From JBFMGS01 sp040752635 (GTDB lineage Bacteria > Bacillota > SHA-98 > UBA4971): a stretch of 39,510 bases of DNA. The notes under the pieces are model-generated. The model made no database searches, was not told the DNA's origin, and worked only from the letters and a program-made list of their open reading frames with translations. This document shows, piece after piece, positions 7,955-16,626 of this stretch; position 1 is the stretch's first letter, and each line of letters begins with the position of its first letter. The stretch spans positions 1-39,510 of the forward strand of contig JBFMGS010000017.1 of NCBI GenBank assembly GCA_040752635.1, written 5' to 3'. A program made the position numbers and the translations under genes.

Positions 7955-8250
7955 ACAAACGATGACGGGGAAGAGTAGGCGGTGCCCGGAGTATAGCGAA
8001 CCGGGGCTGGTGGAAGTCGGGGCTCGGGAGCCGCCCAAAATCACCCCGGAGTTGCGGCGCGAAATCGGAGGCGCCTCCGCTGGAGAGTAGACGTCGTCGG
8101 GTCCTCCCGATACAGGGGCAGGGCATATGCCGGCCAGGGCTGATTCCTGGCGGCCCGTGTCTGCGAGAGGGCTGCAACGTGCAGCCAACCCGGGTGGTAC
8201 CGCGGGAGTTTTGCCTCCCGTCCCTTGCTATGGGACGAGAGGCTTTTTCG
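7955..8250 (+). promoter_or_regulatory. T-box leader (tRNA-Ile-sensing riboswitch) of ileS
   Basis: The leader begins with the typical Stem I opening GATGACGGGGAAGAGTA (7961-7977), including the AGTA bulge. A stem-III-like hairpin GGCTGC/GCAGCC is at 8170-8186. The conserved T-box GGGTGGTACCGCGG is at 8192-8205, and a terminator follows. An isoleucine codon ATC at 8040-8042, on the 3' side of Stem I, is the likely specifier. Uncharged tRNA-Ile would stabilise the antiterminator and allow ileS transcription. The T-box sequence is unambiguous; the specifier is inferred without a folding calculation. Confidence 0.93.
8213..8248 (+). terminator. Regulated intrinsic terminator of the ileS T-box
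   Basis: A 12-bp stem with one mismatch (8213-8224 pairing with 8232-8243) closes on a short loop and is followed by TTTTT (8244-8248). Its 5' arm begins just downstream of the T-box sequence, as expected for the alternative to the antiterminator. Confidence 0.88.
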
Positions 8251-8284
8251 TTTGAGTCCGCATTTCGGTGAGGAGGAGAGCGTT

Positions 8285-11200
8285 ATGTTCAGGAAAGTGG
8301 ATCCGGGCACTGATTTCCCCCGGATGGAGCAGGAGATCCTCAAGTTCTGGGCGGAGCGCGGGATCTTCGAGAAGACTCTTGAAAAAACCAAGGACAGGCC
8401 GAGGTTCGTCTTCTACGAGGGGCCTCCGACGGCGAACGCCCTGCCGCACCCGGGACACGTCTTGACCCGGGCCATGAAGGACCTTGTGCCCAGATATCGC
8501 ACGATGGCAGGCTATCATGTTCCCAGGAAAGGCGGGTGGGACACCCACGGCCTGCCCGTAGAGCTCGAGATCGAGAAGGAGCTCGGAATCAGCGGCAAAC
8601 GCGAGATAGAAGACTACGGGGTCGAGAGCTTCATCGAGAAATGCAAGGAGAGCGTATTCCGTTACAAGCGCGAGTGGGAGCGGATGACCGAGCGAGTCGG
8701 GTTCTGGATAGACCTCGACGGGGCATACATCACCTACACCAACGAATACATCGAGTCCGTGTGGTGGGCGCTTCGCCAAATCTGGGATAAGGGCCTCCTT
8801 TACAGGGGTTACAAGGTCGTTCCTTACTGCCCGCGCTGCGGCACCGCCCTGTCCAGCCACGAAGTAGCCCAGGGCTACGCTGAGGTGGAGGACCCGTCGG
8901 TATACGTCAAGTTCCGGGCGAGAGGCGAGGACGATACGTTCTTCCTGGTGTGGACCACAACCCCGTGGACGCTTCCGTCCAACGTCGCACTCGCGGTTTC
9001 AAAGGATTCTGTTTATGCAAAGATCAAGCTCGGTCGATCCGGCGAAATGCTCATCCTGGCAAGAGACCTCGTAGACGCGTCTGTCAAGGAAGACTATGAG
9101 GTTGTTGAAGAGATCCCTGGCGCTGCGCTCGCCGGAGTGGAGTATCTGCCGCTGTTCGGATTTGCGCACCCTGATAAACGTGCGTGGTACGTGGTCACCG
9201 GGGATTTTGTCACGCTAGACGAAGGCACGGGGATAGTCCACCTTGCGCCCGCCTTCGGTGAGGACGACATGGCCGCCGCCGTAGAACACGATCTTCCCGT
9301 GGTCCAGCTCGTGGACGCTGAAGGGCGGTTCGTAGACGCCGTGAGCCCGTGGAGGGGCATGTTTGTCAAGGACGCCGATCCCTTGATCATCCAGGCGCTG
9401 GCCGAAGAGGGGAAGCTGTACAGGAGCGAGCTGTACGGTCACACCTACCCATTCTGCTGGAGGTGTGACACGCCGCTGCTTTACTACGCCAGGACTTCCT
9501 GGTTCATCAAGACTACCGCAGTTAAGGACGCGCTTTTACGGAACAACAACGCGATCAACTGGTATCCAGATTATATCCGGGATGGCCGCATGGGGAACTT
9601 CCTGGAAAATGTGATAGACTGGGCGGTAAGCCGCGAGCGTTACTGGGGGACGCCGCTTCCTGTGTGGATATGCGCTAAATGCGGCAAACAGCATTGTGTG
9701 GGGAGCGTCGAGGAACTCAAAGAGATGGCGCTGGAGCTTCCGGAGAGGCTTGAACTTCACAGGCCCTACATCGATCGGGCGGTGTTGCGCTGCCCCGCGT
9801 GCGGCGGGGCCATGCACCGCACGCGCGAGGTCATAGACGCCTGGTTCGACTCGGGCTCGATGCCGTTCGCCCAGTGGCACTATCCCTTTGAGAACAAAGA
9901 GGAGTTCGAAAGGAACTTCCCGGCTGACTTCATAAGCGAGGCAATCGACCAGACGCGCGGGTGGTTCTACACGCTCCTGGTAATATCCACCCTGCTTTTT
10001 GACAAGCCGTCGTTTGAGAACGTCCTGGTGCTCGGGCACATCCTCGACGCAGAGGGCCAGAAAATGAGCAAGCGCAAGGGAAACGTCGTTGACACGTGGG
10101 AGGTCTTCAATACCTACGGCGCTGATGCGTTCCGTTGGTACCTCTATACCGTCAACCCGCCATGGAACCCCACCCGCTTCTACATGGAGGCGGTCGGCGA
10201 ATCGCGGCGCAGGTTTCTCTCCACCTTGTGGAACGTGTACGCCTTCTACGTGCTGTATGCGAACGTGGACGAGTTCGACCCGGCCAGGCACGAGCTTGCT
10301 CCCGAGAAACGCGAGGTGCTCGACAGGTGGATAATATCGCGATTCAATGGCCTCGCGAAGACTGTCCGGCAGGAGCTGGATGCCTATGGCATCACGAGCG
10401 CCGCCCGCGCCATCGAGCAGTTCGTGGACGACCTGAGCAACTGGTACGTGCGCAGGTCCCGGCGTCGCTACTGGGGGCCGGAGATGAACGAGGACAAGAT
10501 CGCCGCATACCTCACCCTGCACGAGATGCTTGTCGGGGTGGCGAAGCTCATCGCCCCGTTCACGCCTTTCGTGGCGGAGGAGATCTACAGGAACCTCGAG
10601 GCGCAAAGGCGCCCGGATGCGCCAGAAAGTGTCCATCTGTGCGACTATCCAGAGTGCGACGAACGGCTCGTGAACCTGGAACTCGAGCGCAACATGGACC
10701 TTGTGCGGAAGGTCGTGACGCTCGGTCGGGCGGCCAGGAACAAGGCCAACATCAAGAACCGCCAGCCACTGTCGGAGATGGTGGTCGCGGTGTCCGGCTC
10801 CAAGCAGAGGGAAGCTGTGGCCGCGCTGGAATCGCTCATTAAGGAGGAGCTCAACGTCAAGGCGGTTCGCCTGGCGGAGGGCGTGGACGAGTTCGTTGCG
10901 CACAAGGTGAAGCCCAGGTATGATCTCCTCGGGCCGAAGCATGGCAAGCTTCTCAGGGAGATCGTCGAGGGGATCGCCGCGCTCGACCCCGAGAAGGTCG
11001 TCGCCGCGCTCGAGCGCGACGGCAAGATCGAGGTCCCCGCGGGCGGCGGCCTCGTAGGGGTTTACGCCGACGAGCTCGTCGTCGAGACGGTGGAAAGGGA
11101 AGGCTACGCCGTCGAGAGCGAAACCGGGCTATCGTGCGCTCTCGACACCACCTTGACCCACGCTCTCGTGATGGAAGGACTTGCGCGCGAGATGGTGAAC

Positions 11201-11446
11201 AAGATCCAGACGATGCGCAAAGAAGCGGACTTTGATATCGAGGACCGCATCTACACCGTGTATTGGTCTGACGCCGCGGTGAAAGAAGCGTGCGACATCC
11301 ATCGAACCTATGTGATGGAAGAAACCCTCTCGGAGGACCTCAGGTACGCCGGCGGCCCCGAGGGGGCGGAGCCACGAGGCGAGCTTTCCCGTGAGTGGGA
11401 CGTAAACGGGCACAGGACTGTGATCAGTGTAGGACGTCAGCGGTGA
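8285..11446 (+). CDS. ileS: Isoleucyl-tRNA synthetase
   Basis: The 1053-residue class I synthetase charges tRNA-Ile. The HIGH signature appears as HPGH (55-58), followed by the conserved WDTHGLPVE segment; KMSKRKGN begins at 593. Cys pairs CPRC, CAKC and CPAC mark zinc-binding or editing-region knuckles. The length and the HPGH/KMSKR forms resemble the long type-2 (eukaryote-like) IleRS rather than the roughly 930-residue type 1; this subtype is inferred from memory of the families. ATG 8285 follows GAGGAGGAG; the upstream in-frame extension lies within the terminator. The T-box leader confirms amino-acid identity. Confidence 0.95.
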   Translation: MFRKVDPGTDFPRMEQEILKFWAERGIFEKTLEKTKDRPRFVFYEGPPTANALPHPGHVLTRAMKDLVPRYRTMAGYHVPRKGGWDTHGLPVELEIEKELGISGKREIEDYGVESFIEKCKESVFRYKREWERMTERVGFWIDLDGAYITYTNEYIESVWWALRQIWDKGLLYRGYKVVPYCPRCGTALSSHEVAQGYAEVEDPSVYVKFRARGEDDTFFLVWTTTPWTLPSNVALAVSKDSVYAKIKLGRSGEMLILARDLVDASVKEDYEVVEEIPGAALAGVEYLPLFGFAHPDKRAWYVVTGDFVTLDEGTGIVHLAPAFGEDDMAAAVEHDLPVVQLVDAEGRFVDAVSPWRGMFVKDADPLIIQALAEEGKLYRSELYGHTYPFCWRCDTPLLYYARTSWFIKTTAVKDALLRNNNAINWYPDYIRDGRMGNFLENVIDWAVSRERYWGTPLPVWICAKCGKQHCVGSVEELKEMALELPERLELHRPYIDRAVLRCPACGGAMHRTREVIDAWFDSGSMPFAQWHYPFENKEEFERNFPADFISEAIDQTRGWFYTLLVISTLLFDKPSFENVLVLGHILDAEGQKMSKRKGNVVDTWEVFNTYGADAFRWYLYTVNPPWNPTRFYMEAVGESRRRFLSTLWNVYAFYVLYANVDEFDPARHELAPEKREVLDRWIISRFNGLAKTVRQELDAYGITSAARAIEQFVDDLSNWYVRRSRRRYWGPEMNEDKIAAYLTLHEMLVGVAKLIAPFTPFVAEEIYRNLEAQRRPDAPESVHLCDYPECDERLVNLELERNMDLVRKVVTLGRAARNKANIKNRQPLSEMVVAVSGSKQREAVAALESLIKEELNVKAVRLAEGVDEFVAHKVKPRYDLLGPKHGKLLREIVEGIAALDPEKVVAALERDGKIEVPAGGGLVGVYADELVVETVEREGYAVESETGLSCALDTTLTHALVMEGLAREMVNKIQTMRKEADFDIEDRIYTVYWSDAAVKEACDIHRTYVMEETLSEDLRYAGGPEGAEPRGELSREWDVNGHRTVISVGRQR

Positions 11447-11468
11447 GGGAAGGCGGGTCGAACGCGAA

Positions 11469-11912
11469 ATGGGCGGACGGGCGCAAAAGCACGAGGTCAG
11501 CGCGGGCGTGGTTGTCTTCAGCGGCGAGCGCGTTCTTGTGATCCGAAACCGTTTCGATGAGTGGGTCCTGCCGAAAGGCAAGGTCGAGCCGGGCGAGGCC
11601 CTCGAGGCTGCGGCCCTGCGCGAGGTGGAGGAGGAGACGGGGGTTCGGGCCGAGATCCTGTGTCCCGCCGGAAGGAGTGAGTATACGTATTGTTCCGACT
11701 GTACGGGCGATACAGTGGACAAGATCGTCCACTGGTTTCTCGGAAGAATCGAAGGCAGTGGAGGCGAACCGGACCCCCAGGCGAGGCCTCAGGTCGAAGA
11801 GGGAATCAGCGCGGCTATGTTCGTGCCCTGGCGCGATGCGGTAGCCCTGCTCAAGTACGACGGCAAGCTTGTAGAGGATGCAGCGTCCGCATTGTTTACA
11901 GAAAGACGGTGA
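11469..11912 (+). CDS. Nudix hydrolase
   Basis: This 147-residue protein has a complete Nudix box at 37-59 (G-x5-E-x7-REVEEETGV), which binds Mg2+ and hydrolyses a nucleoside diphosphate linked to another group. The start KHEVSAGVVVF and the LPKGKVEPGE loop resemble the MutT/Ap4A-hydrolase branch, but the substrate cannot be assigned. The gene starts 22 bp after ileS and is probably in the same transcript. A ribosome-binding site is weak (GGAAGG, far upstream), so translation may be coupled. Confidence 0.9.
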   Translation: MGGRAQKHEVSAGVVVFSGERVLVIRNRFDEWVLPKGKVEPGEALEAAALREVEEETGVRAEILCPAGRSEYTYCSDCTGDTVDKIVHWFLGRIEGSGGEPDPQARPQVEEGISAAMFVPWRDAVALLKYDGKLVEDAASALFTERR

Positions 11913-11959
11913 GGGCTTCTGGCGACCAACTCATCCTTCGGCAAAGGGGGCGGTAGATC

Positions 11960-12520
11960 ATGAGGTTAGGCGTGATAAGCGACACGCATGGGTCCCTTAA
12001 GGCCTGGCAGCGGGCGCTTGACGTCTTGGGCGAAGTGGATATCCTGCTGCATGCGGGCGATGTGCTCTACCATGGGCCCCGAAACCCGCTTCCCGAGGGA
12101 CATGACGCAAAGCAGCTTGCGGAGGCTATAAACGAGTACAACGGAAGACTCATCATCGCAAGAGGTAACTGCGATGCCGACATCGACGACCTCGTGCTGG
12201 ACGTGCCGATCCAGTCTCCGTACGCGCTCGTCGTGGTCGGGGACAAGTACATCATGGTCCACCACGGTCATGTTGTTGCGGGAGATGATATGGTAGCTTT
12301 CATGCGGCGCTACCGGCTGGACCTTGTCGTGACAGGCCACACACATGTCCCCGGCATAACGAGGGTTTCTGCGGCCCCACCCGGCATAATCCTCAACCCC
12401 GGCAGCCCGGCCTTACCTAAAACGCAAGACCGGCGCGGCACCGTTGCGGTCGTAGACGATGAAAGAATGCGAATCCTTTACGTTGACGACGGTGCCGAGT
12501 TTGCCTCCTGTCGGTGGTAG
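11960..12520 (+). CDS. YfcE/MJ0936-type metallophosphoesterase
   Basis: The 186-residue protein belongs to the calcineurin-like phosphodiesterases. The metal-binding signature is complete: SDTHG (D8, H10), HAGDV (D34), RGNCD, HHGH and GHTH. It resembles YfcE, a phosphodiesterase active on artificial esters, and its physiological substrate is unknown. Length is normal. ATG 11960 follows a GGGGGCGG stretch. The gap after the Nudix gene is 47 bp, so ileS, the Nudix gene and this gene probably form one unit. Confidence 0.88.
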   Translation: MRLGVISDTHGSLKAWQRALDVLGEVDILLHAGDVLYHGPRNPLPEGHDAKQLAEAINEYNGRLIIARGNCDADIDDLVLDVPIQSPYALVVVGDKYIMVHHGHVVAGDDMVAFMRRYRLDLVVTGHTHVPGITRVSAAPPGIILNPGSPALPKTQDRRGTVAVVDDERMRILYVDDGAEFASCRW

Positions 12521-12738
12521 CCTCCGCGTAGGTCTTATTGGGACGCACGCCGGCAGTTGCGTTGCGGTGTTTGCAGGAGATCTTATCTAAACGGCGAATC
12601 TCCTCAACATCGGGCCGGTCAGGTGAAGACCAAGACGCGGCCAGCGCTGCGTTCCTTGACAGGCAATCGGCGGAAGAAGCGTCCGGCTTGCAAAGCGCAT
12701 ATCGATGCGTTGCGGGCCCCACACAAGGAGGCGAGGTA

Positions 12739-13716
12739 ATGCGCGAGCGCGTTCGGCTTGCTGCGGCAGGCTGTTGTCTGCTTGCACTTGCGTTAGTGGC
12801 TACGTGCGGCCAGAACGTTATTGCTGGAGAGCCCAGCCCCAAACCGGGCCCCCCCAGGGTGGTGCAGGTTTACCCATCTGGTGGAATGAAGTATGTCCCG
12901 GTGGATACCGCCATTCACATCGTCTTTAGCGAGCCGATGGACGAGCGCACGACGATCCAGGCGGTTTCTATCTCCCCGTCCCCGCAGCTCGTGTACCCGT
13001 CGAGCTGGCATTTCCTCAACAATAAAGCGGTTATGGTTGTCGTGCCGGCGCGGCCGCTTCGCTATTCAACAACCTATAGAATAGTGGTGAAGAGAAGCGC
13101 GAGGGACTCCCAGGGCACCGAGATGGAGCAGGATTACGCTTGGTCGTTTACGACGGTCGCAAGCCCTCCTTCACCCACGGAAGCGCCGCTGAACGGCGGT
13201 TTCGCAACCGGTGACCTTACAGGCTGGAGCTTCAGACATGAGGAAGCAGCGGGGTCGCGGGCGGCGTCATGGTCAGTCGTGTCTGAGGGAGACCGCGCAC
13301 ATTTGCTCAAGATCTCGCGTCCGCCGACGTTTGAGTTCGGGTCGTGTTGGGTTGAGCAGACGATAGACAAGGAGTTGCCTGCTTTTGGCCTTGTGTTCCT
13401 ATCCTTCGACATGCGGCTCGACGCCTACACGTTCAAGGAGTATACGACGGGCGCCGCCTACCCGCTGAAGGTCACCGTTACTTACCTCGACAAGAACGGG
13501 GACGAGCATTCTTTCGTCAGGGCTTTCTATTACTACTTGCCCGCCGACGGCGGGCTCGATAGCTTCGCAGAGTTTGTTGAATTAGGGAGGTGGACGTCGA
13601 GGTCCTACAACCTGAGCACGCTGGTGCCGAGGCCTGCATACCTCAAGTCCATCAGGTTTGAATGCTCTGGATGGGCATGGACAACTTGCCTGGACGATAT
13701 AAAGCTCGTATGGTGA
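12739..13716 (+). CDS. Secreted protein with an SbsA-type Ig-like (Big_5) domain
   Basis: The 325-residue protein has a signal peptide (hydrophobic about 7-22). An Ig-like Big_5 domain at about 38-135 is recognised from PRVVQVYPSGG...VPVDTAIHIVFSEPMD and ends at the WSFTT strand. A second, C-terminal all-beta module (about 145-325) begins NGGFATGDLTGWSF, a pattern typical of carbohydrate-binding or galactose-binding-like domains. It is probably a cell-surface protein. VATC resembles a lipobox poorly. ATG 12739 follows AAGGAGG and is preferred to an upstream in-frame extension from 12538 that would precede the signal peptide. The 218-bp leader (12521-12738) holds nothing else I can identify. 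Confidence 0.82.
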   Translation: MRERVRLAAAGCCLLALALVATCGQNVIAGEPSPKPGPPRVVQVYPSGGMKYVPVDTAIHIVFSEPMDERTTIQAVSISPSPQLVYPSSWHFLNNKAVMVVVPARPLRYSTTYRIVVKRSARDSQGTEMEQDYAWSFTTVASPPSPTEAPLNGGFATGDLTGWSFRHEEAAGSRAASWSVVSEGDRAHLLKISRPPTFEFGSCWVEQTIDKELPAFGLVFLSFDMRLDAYTFKEYTTGAAYPLKVTVTYLDKNGDEHSFVRAFYYYLPADGGLDSFAEFVELGRWTSRSYNLSTLVPRPAYLKSIRFECSGWAWTTCLDDIKLVW

Positions 13717-13888
13717 ACTGACCAACTGGGGGCTGTGGCTTCGATGATCGGCCATCCGCCCCCTTCCTGCCCTCTTCAACAGCCGAAACCCTCCGCAACC
13801 AAGCAGGAACGATTCAGATTGGGTTGTGTGATTAGATAAAAGATGTCCATGGAAAACCCTGGGAATACCGGAGGAGGTAGAGTGCAAA

Positions 13889-14746
13889 ATGCCGAAGAAG
13901 ACGGTCCTCGATTTCCTGGACATGAAGAAAAAGGGGGAGAAGATCACTTTTCTCACGGCCTACGATTACCCGGTGGCATCCTTTGCTGAGAAGGCGGGGA
14001 TCGATATGCTCCTCGTAGGAGACTCCCTTGGGATGGTCGTTTACGGTCTGCCCGGCACTGTGCCGGTGACCATGGACGAGATGATTATTCACAGCCGGGC
14101 TGTGAGAAGGGGGGCGCCGAACACTTTCGTCATCGGGGACATGCCGTTTATGTCTTATCAGTCCTCGGTAGAGAAAGCCGTGGAAAACGCAGGCAGGTTC
14201 CTGAAGGAAGCCGGTATGGACGCTATTAAGCTAGAGGGCGGCAGGAGGGTCATAAACCAGATAAAGGCCATCGTGGATGCGGGTATTCCGGTGATGGGGC
14301 ATATCGGGCTTACTCCGCAGAGTTCTGGCCAGCTCGGGGGGTTCAAGGCCCAGGGGCGCACGGTTGAGGCTGCGCGGGAGCTTGTACTCGATGCGATGGC
14401 CATTCAGGAAGCCGGGGCGTTCTCGATACTGCTTGAGGCCATTCCGCCGGAGGTGGGCGAGGCGATAACGGAGAGGCTCTCCATACCGGTGCTCGGCATC
14501 GGCGCAGGGATCCATTGCGATGGGCAACTTCTTATAAACGGCGACATGCTCGGGCTCGTTGAGGCCTTCACTCCGAAGTTCGTGAAAAAGTATGCGAACC
14601 TGGCGGAGGTCATCACGAAGGCCATATCCGAGTACATTCATGACGTCAGGGAGCTCAAGTTCCCGGAGGAGAAGCACACCTACAAGATGAAAGAAGGAGA
14701 ACCCGAGAAACTCGAGGAGTTTCTCAAGTCCCTTGACAAGCAATGA
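13889..14746 (+). CDS. panB: 3-methyl-2-oxobutanoate hydroxymethyltransferase
   Basis: This 285-residue enzyme makes ketopantoate from alpha-ketoisovalerate and methylenetetrahydrofolate, the first step of pantothenate and CoA synthesis. PanB signatures are LTAYDYPVA, VGDSLGMVVYG (Mg2+ and substrate loop), GDMPFMSY, KLEGG, PVMGHIGLTPQS and LGIGAG. Length is slightly longer than usual because of a charged C-terminal tail. ATG 13889 follows GGAGGTAG. panC and panD are not in the window. coaD, another CoA-pathway gene, is 8 kb downstream. Confidence 0.95.
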   Translation: MPKKTVLDFLDMKKKGEKITFLTAYDYPVASFAEKAGIDMLLVGDSLGMVVYGLPGTVPVTMDEMIIHSRAVRRGAPNTFVIGDMPFMSYQSSVEKAVENAGRFLKEAGMDAIKLEGGRRVINQIKAIVDAGIPVMGHIGLTPQSSGQLGGFKAQGRTVEAARELVLDAMAIQEAGAFSILLEAIPPEVGEAITERLSIPVLGIGAGIHCDGQLLINGDMLGLVEAFTPKFVKKYANLAEVITKAISEYIHDVRELKFPEEKHTYKMKEGEPEKLEEFLKSLDKQ

Positions 14747-14800
14747 TGGCCCGGTGCGGGCGGGAACCTGACGGGCAGAAGCTAAGGGGGGTGTTGCGCC

Positions 14801-15739
14801 ATGGACATGACAAGCGTGCGGGAAGCTTTGGAGCGTGCAGGGGTCCCGGGGCGGGACCTGGCGGAACTACCGAGCTCAACTAAGAGGTTCCCGGATGGTG
14901 CGCATTGGAGAGTTGAGGTATCGGGCATCGAAACGACAGCGGTGTTGCGGGCTTGCATCGAAGAGGCTAGAAAACAGCGGGTCCCGTTCCACCGTGCGAT
15001 TTCCGTGGTGCGGGGTGCGACCTGGGCTACCAGGGACGAGCTTGCCGAGTTCGCAAGGGTTTCCCACGATGAGAGGATCGAGGTCATCCTCACCCCGGGG
15101 CCACGACCTACGTGGTATTCGGGACGCCAGATCGCAACTCCTGAGGGTGCCGTATGCGGCATGCGGCTTCGCGGGTGCGACATGCTAGCCCATTACGTGT
15201 ATGACGTGATGCGTGCGATTGAGATCGGGTTCCGAGGGTTCCTGGTGTGGGACGAAGGCGTTCTGATGGTCTTAAGCGAGATGAAGAAGAACGGCGACCT
15301 GCCGAAGGACGTCACCTTCAAGGTGTCTATATTCGCCGGGCATGCCAATGCCGCCGGTGCGAAGCTGCTCCAAAGCCTCGGCGCGGGCACCTTCAACCCG
15401 ATCGCCGATAGCTCTCTCGCAGCCCTTGCTGCAATGCGAAAGGCGGCGGACATCCCCATGGACGTTCATATCCAGATATTCGACACGTGGGGCGGGATGA
15501 ACAGGTTCTACGAGACGCCTGATATAGCAAGGGTCGCGGCACCGTGCTATTTCAAGATGGAGAGCGGCACGAGCGTCGGTATGTACGCGCCCTGGGGCGC
15601 GTCGGAGGCGGCGCTTTCAGACCTCGCCAGGCTCAAGATCAAGTCCATCAGGACGATAACCGAGATAATCAAGGATACTTACCCTGACATCAAGGTCTCA
15701 GAGCACGGGGTTCAGGGGCTCGCGATACCGCAGCCGTAA
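14801..15739 (+). CDS. Possible U32-family-like TIM-barrel protein
   Basis: The 312-residue soluble protein has alternating strand-helix segments suggesting a TIM barrel. Distinct segments are VRGATWAT, ILTPGPRPTWYSG, GMRLRGCDMLAHYV, IFAGHANAAGAKLLQSLG and SEHGVQGLAIP. The 'strand, lose or gain of an ordinal index, LG-A-FN' pattern recalls proteins annotated as peptidase U32 family, but the classic U32 signature is not evident and I would not assert peptidase activity. A good AAGGGGGGTG precedes ATG 14801. It starts 54 bp after panB and is probably cotranscribed, so a metabolic aldolase-like role is also possible. Confidence 0.5.
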   Translation: MDMTSVREALERAGVPGRDLAELPSSTKRFPDGAHWRVEVSGIETTAVLRACIEEARKQRVPFHRAISVVRGATWATRDELAEFARVSHDERIEVILTPGPRPTWYSGRQIATPEGAVCGMRLRGCDMLAHYVYDVMRAIEIGFRGFLVWDEGVLMVLSEMKKNGDLPKDVTFKVSIFAGHANAAGAKLLQSLGAGTFNPIADSSLAALAAMRKAADIPMDVHIQIFDTWGGMNRFYETPDIARVAAPCYFKMESGTSVGMYAPWGASEAALSDLARLKIKSIRTITEIIKDTYPDIKVSEHGVQGLAIPQP

Positions 15740-15765
15740 GGACCGGCAACGCCCGGCAGCGTCTT

Positions 15766-15886
15766 TGCACCTGCAGGCGATGCGGAGCTTGTGGCGAGCA
15801 TCCCGGGACCTGAAGGGGAATGAGGAGCGCACGGCGGGACCGTGCGCTCCTCATTCCCCTCGACAGCATCTCCTGCTTGAGGTGCA
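15766..15886. repeat. 121-nt composite hairpin with a perfect 21-bp inner stem
   Basis: Bases 15814-15834 pair perfectly over 21 bp with 15840-15860 around a 5-nt loop (CGGGA). Outside this, 15766-15772 pairs with 15880-15886, 15773-15777 with 15872-15876, and 15779-15783 with 15866-15870, with a 3-nt bulge and one mismatch. No U-tract follows on either strand, so it is not a normal intrinsic terminator. It could be a structured RNA, a processing site or a MITE/REP-like remnant. The pairing is seen directly; the role is unknown. Confidence 0.75.
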
Positions 15887-16001
15887 GGTAAACCCGTGGT
15901 TGAGAGTTCGCTGAAGATTATGTATTTGCCTTTGTTAGGCAAGACAGGAGTTTTGCCGAGAACCTGGAGTATGTCTTGAGAAAGGATCTTGGCGTGCCCT
16001 A

Positions 16002-16029
16002 TTGAATTATACCCCGGGTGGTATATGAT
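16002..16029 (+). promoter_or_regulatory. Promoter of the thioredoxin-like/ccdA pair with a dyad in its spacer
   Basis: TTGAAT (16002-16007), a 16-bp spacer and TATGAT (16024-16029) form the promoter. The interrupted dyad TATACCCCGGGTGGTATA (16008-16025) fills the spacer and enters the -10 box. Its TATACC/GGTATA arms around a C/G tract resemble CsoR/CstR-family operators in outline. A repressor is likely; its identity is inferred only. Confidence 0.6.
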
Positions 16030-16068
16030 TATGGAAAGCAGGCGGCTACAAGGATAGGGGGCGGGAAT

Positions 16069-16599
16069 ATGCGAACGAAGCGGATGCTATTGCTTGTCGG
16101 GCTGTTGCTTGTTGCAGGCGCCATCGGATACCCACTATTGGGAGGGCTCGGGAGAAACGGACGTGTGCCTGCGGTCTCTGCGGAGGATGGCGTGCTCGCG
16201 GCCAATTTCATCCTGAAAACAATCGACGATAAAGAGGTTTCACTGGAGGAGTACCGCGGGAAAGCCGTGGTTGTTGTGAACTTTTGGGCTATGGGGTGCC
16301 CCCCGTGCAGATACGAGATCCCGGAGTTCATTGATTTCTACAACGAGTACAAGGACAAGGGCGTCGTCATCCTTGCCGTGAACATTGGCGAGCCGCGGGA
16401 CGACGTGCGGAGTTTCGCGAAGAGGGTCGGCATAAACTTCCCGGTACTACTTGACCTCTCCGGTCAGGTCGCCGCCAGGTACTGGGTTGAATGGACACCC
16501 ACAACGTTTGTGCTGGATAAATCCGGAGTTATAAGAAGCAAGGTGGTCGGCCCGGTGACGAGGCGTTACCTTGAGAGCATCGTGAAGCCTCTGTTATGA
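16069..16599 (+). CDS. TlpA/ResA/StoA-like membrane-anchored thioredoxin
   Basis: The 176-residue protein has an N-terminal membrane anchor or signal (about 5-23) and an extracytoplasmic thioredoxin fold. The active site is CPPC (C77, C80), preceded by Gly instead of the usual Trp, and the cis-proline loop is WTPTTFV (P144). Such proteins reduce disulfides outside the membrane with electrons from CcdA, encoded 27 bp downstream. In Bacillus, ResA serves cytochrome c maturation and StoA serves spore cortex synthesis. No cytochrome c genes are seen here, so a StoA-like sporulation role is plausible but unproven. ATG 16069 is preceded by GATAGGGGGCGGG. Confidence 0.85.
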   Translation: MRTKRMLLLVGLLLVAGAIGYPLLGGLGRNGRVPAVSAEDGVLAANFILKTIDDKEVSLEEYRGKAVVVVNFWAMGCPPCRYEIPEFIDFYNEYKDKGVVILAVNIGEPRDDVRSFAKRVGINFPVLLDLSGQVAARYWVEWTPTTFVLDKSGVIRSKVVGPVTRRYLESIVKPLL

Positions 16600-16626
16600 A
16601 GTCTCTATATGTAGGGTGAGAGGGGT

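Larger units (their letters stand above)
15740..16068. other. Gene-free spacer with a large hairpin and a promoter/operator
   Basis: These 329 bp contain no credible gene. The first half is the composite hairpin at 15766-15886; the last 70 bp are the promoter and dyad of the thioredoxin/ccdA pair. The stretch between (15887-16001) shows nothing recognisable. Confidence 0.6.

Noticed and set aside
9536..10942. 468-codon minus-strand frame inside ileS
   Set aside because: Shadow of ileS.
12656..12684. TTGACA at 12656 as a promoter of the Big_5 gene
   Set aside because: No acceptable -10 hexamer at 16-19 bp; GCGTCC is at that position.
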